From Streptomyces sp. 8L (GTDB lineage: Bacteria; Actinomycetota; Actinomycetes; Streptomycetales; Streptomycetaceae): a stretch of 51,441 bases of DNA. Every line of letters starts with the position of its first letter. The first letter of the stretch is position 1. A program made the translations under genes and the position numbers. The stretch lies in the NCBI RefSeq assembly GCF_020176795.1, contig NZ_JAIUKE010000017.1, positions 1-51,441 of the forward strand. The letters are read 5' to 3'. Below, piece by piece: positions 50,252 through 51,441 of this stretch. Under the pieces are notes generated by a model that had not been told where the DNA came from, made no database searches, and saw nothing but the letters and a program-made list of their open reading frames with translations.

Positions 50252-51090
50252 CCGGTCTCCGGCCCCTCGCCCGGACCCCCCGCGACCACCAGGCCCGAGA
50301 GCCGCTCGGCGATCTCCTCGCGCGCCGGGCGGGACAGGCCCGCGTCCGTCACCAGTGTGTCGACCTGGTCCAGCGTCGCGAACGAACTGAGCCCCACCGT
50401 GCCCCACTTGGTGTGGTCCGCGACCACCACCACGCGCCGGGCCGCCTGGACGAAGTGCCGGTTGGTCTCGGCCTCCGCGAGGTTCGGCGTCGAGAGCCCC
50501 GCCTCCACCGAGATGCCGTGCACCCCGAGGAACAGCACGTCGAAGTGGAGCGAGCGGATCGCCTGGTCGGCGACCGGCCCCACCAGCGAGTCCGACGGCG
50601 TCCGCACCCCGCCCGTCAGCACGACCGTCGCGGCCCCCGCCCGGTGGCCGCCGAGCGGCGTCGCCGGCTGAGCCGCGTGGAAGACGTCCGCGACGCGCAC
50701 CGAGTTCGTCACCACCGTCAGATCCGGCACGTCCACCAGGTGCTGCGCCAGCGCGTACGTCGTCGTGCCGCCGGACAGCGCGATCGCGCTGCCGGGCACC
50801 ACGAACTCGGCCGCCGTCCGCGCGATGTCCTCCTTCGCGGTCAGCTCCAGCGCCGACTTGGCCTCGAACCCCGGCTCGTGGGTGCTCGCGTCGGCGACCG
50901 GCACCGCACCGCCGTGCACCTTCGCCACCACGCCCTGGCGGGCCAGGATGTCGAGGTCCCGTCGGACCGTCATGTCCGAGACGCGGAGCGTACGTGTGAG
51001 CTCGTTGACGCGGACCCCGCCGCGCCTGCGTACCTCGTCCAGAATCAGCGCGCGGCGCTGTTCGGCGAGGAGGTTCCGGCTGTCGCTCAC
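50248..51090 (-). CDS. DeoR/GlpR family transcriptional regulator
   Basis: A 280-residue repressor. GTG at 51090 has a GGAG site about 8 bases upstream. The helix-turn-helix lies at residues 20-55: RRGGVRVNELTRTLRVSDMTVRRDLDILARQGVVAKVHGGA, the classical DeoR start. The sugar-phosphate-binding domain shows IALSGGTTTYALAQHL and VVTNSVRVADV, then GPVADQAIRSLHFDVLFLGVHGIS and VVVVADHTKWG. It likely answers to a phosphorylated sugar. Only the SRPBCC gene is coupled to it; its target sugar genes are not adjacent in the window. Confidence 0.93.
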   Translation of the reverse strand: MSDSRNLLAEQRRALILDEVRRRGGVRVNELTRTLRVSDMTVRRDLDILARQGVVAKVHGGAVPVADASTHEPGFEAKSALELTAKEDIARTAAEFVVPGSAIALSGGTTTYALAQHLVDVPDLTVVTNSVRVADVFHAAQPATPLGGHRAGAATVVLTGGVRTPSDSLVGPVADQAIRSLHFDVLFLGVHGISVEAGLSTPNLAEAETNRHFVQAARRVVVVADHTKWGTVGLSSFATLDQVDTLVTDAGLSRPAREEIAERLSGLVVAGGPGEGPETG

Positions 51091-51441
51091 CGCCCGGCTC
51101 CGTCCTTCCCCTTCGGTCCCGTCTCCGCCCGGTTCCCGGGGCGGCGCGCGGCGCTCTGCCGCCCCGTCGCCCGGGGTTGTCGCGGATCTGCAACATCCTC
51201 GCACGTGCCGGCCGGTGTGGGACGGCGGGCAGCGGGAAACCATTTCGCGCGGGCGGAGGATTTTCCGTGGATACCGGGCCGAGGCGGCGCGTGATTGGTG
51301 ATGCTTGGGCCGACAAGGCGCTCCGAGGCCCCCACCCGGGCCGTCCGCGCGCCCGGTTCCGGCCGTCCGCGAGGACGCGGGACCGCCGCGCCACGTCGGC
51401 CGTCCGCCCTGCCGTTCGTCCCCTTCCGCACCGCTCTCCCG
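51091..51441. other. Gap upstream of the DeoR gene, no gene seen
   Basis: About 350 bases to the window end. No frame has plausible codon use. An AT-richer patch at about 51233-51285 may hold the DeoR promoter, but I could not identify a convincing -10/-35 pair. Confidence 0.5.

Noticed and set aside
51087..51431. 114-residue minus-strand open frame at the window end
   Set aside because: Composition of random GC-rich sequence; it covers the likely DeoR promoter.

Overview
The window is very GC-rich, with strong third-position G/C bias, many GTG starts, purine-rich ribosome binding sites and long ATGA/GTGA-coupled operons. Together with the gene types (ROK, LacI, IclR and DeoR sugar regulators, DUF6421, DUF6986, Cds1-type cysteine desulfhydrase, an IS630-type element) this points to a Streptomyces-like actinomycete chromosome. 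No rRNA, tRNA, CRISPR array or phage was seen.

Layout. 1-2.9 kb: an M56-type membrane peptidase fragment, a His/Met-rich DUF5134 membrane protein and a Tat-exported GH71/99-like protein. 3-8.8 kb: a two-gene operon made of a GH38 alpha-mannosidase homologue that has lost its metal ligands and nucleophile, coupled by an 8-bp overlap to an IS630-transposase-like domain fused to a ROK repressor. 9-10.1 kb: a decayed IS630-type element. 10.1-12.2 kb: an NTF2-like/SDR operon divergent from a LysR regulator. 12.3-20.9 kb: a probable sugar-acid catabolic island: RspA/ManD-like enolase-superfamily dehydratase, ThuA-like protein, Gfo/Idh/MocA oxidoreductase, IclR regulator, then a lipoprotein-permease-permease ABC importer with a coupled epimerase. 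21-26 kb: GNAT, glycerophosphodiesterase, then DUF6421, SDR and threonine aldolase. 26.5-32 kb: PlsC-like acyltransferase, thioredoxin, flavin reductase, both ETF subunits and a DUF6986 gene interrupted by G/C noise. 32-36 kb: LacI regulator divergent from a ROK sugar kinase, a small secreted-protein operon and a kinase-Nudix fusion. 36.4-44.2 kb: M20 dipeptidase, geranylgeranyl-reductase-like flavoprotein, NarL-type two-component pair, and an MFS transporter divergent from a ROK regulator. 44.6-51.4 kb: SHOCT protein (frameshifted), RsbW-like ATPase, Cds1-like PLP enzyme, two SRPBCC proteins, a sigma-factor-like membrane protein and a DeoR regulator.

Three tracts of almost pure G and C runs (1-130, about 26230-26480, about 30835-31010) look like sequencing or assembly noise. 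One of them breaks a real gene. The most unusual content is the pair of apparently dead enzymes at 3057-8706, whose catalytic residues have been replaced while both reading frames remain long and open.
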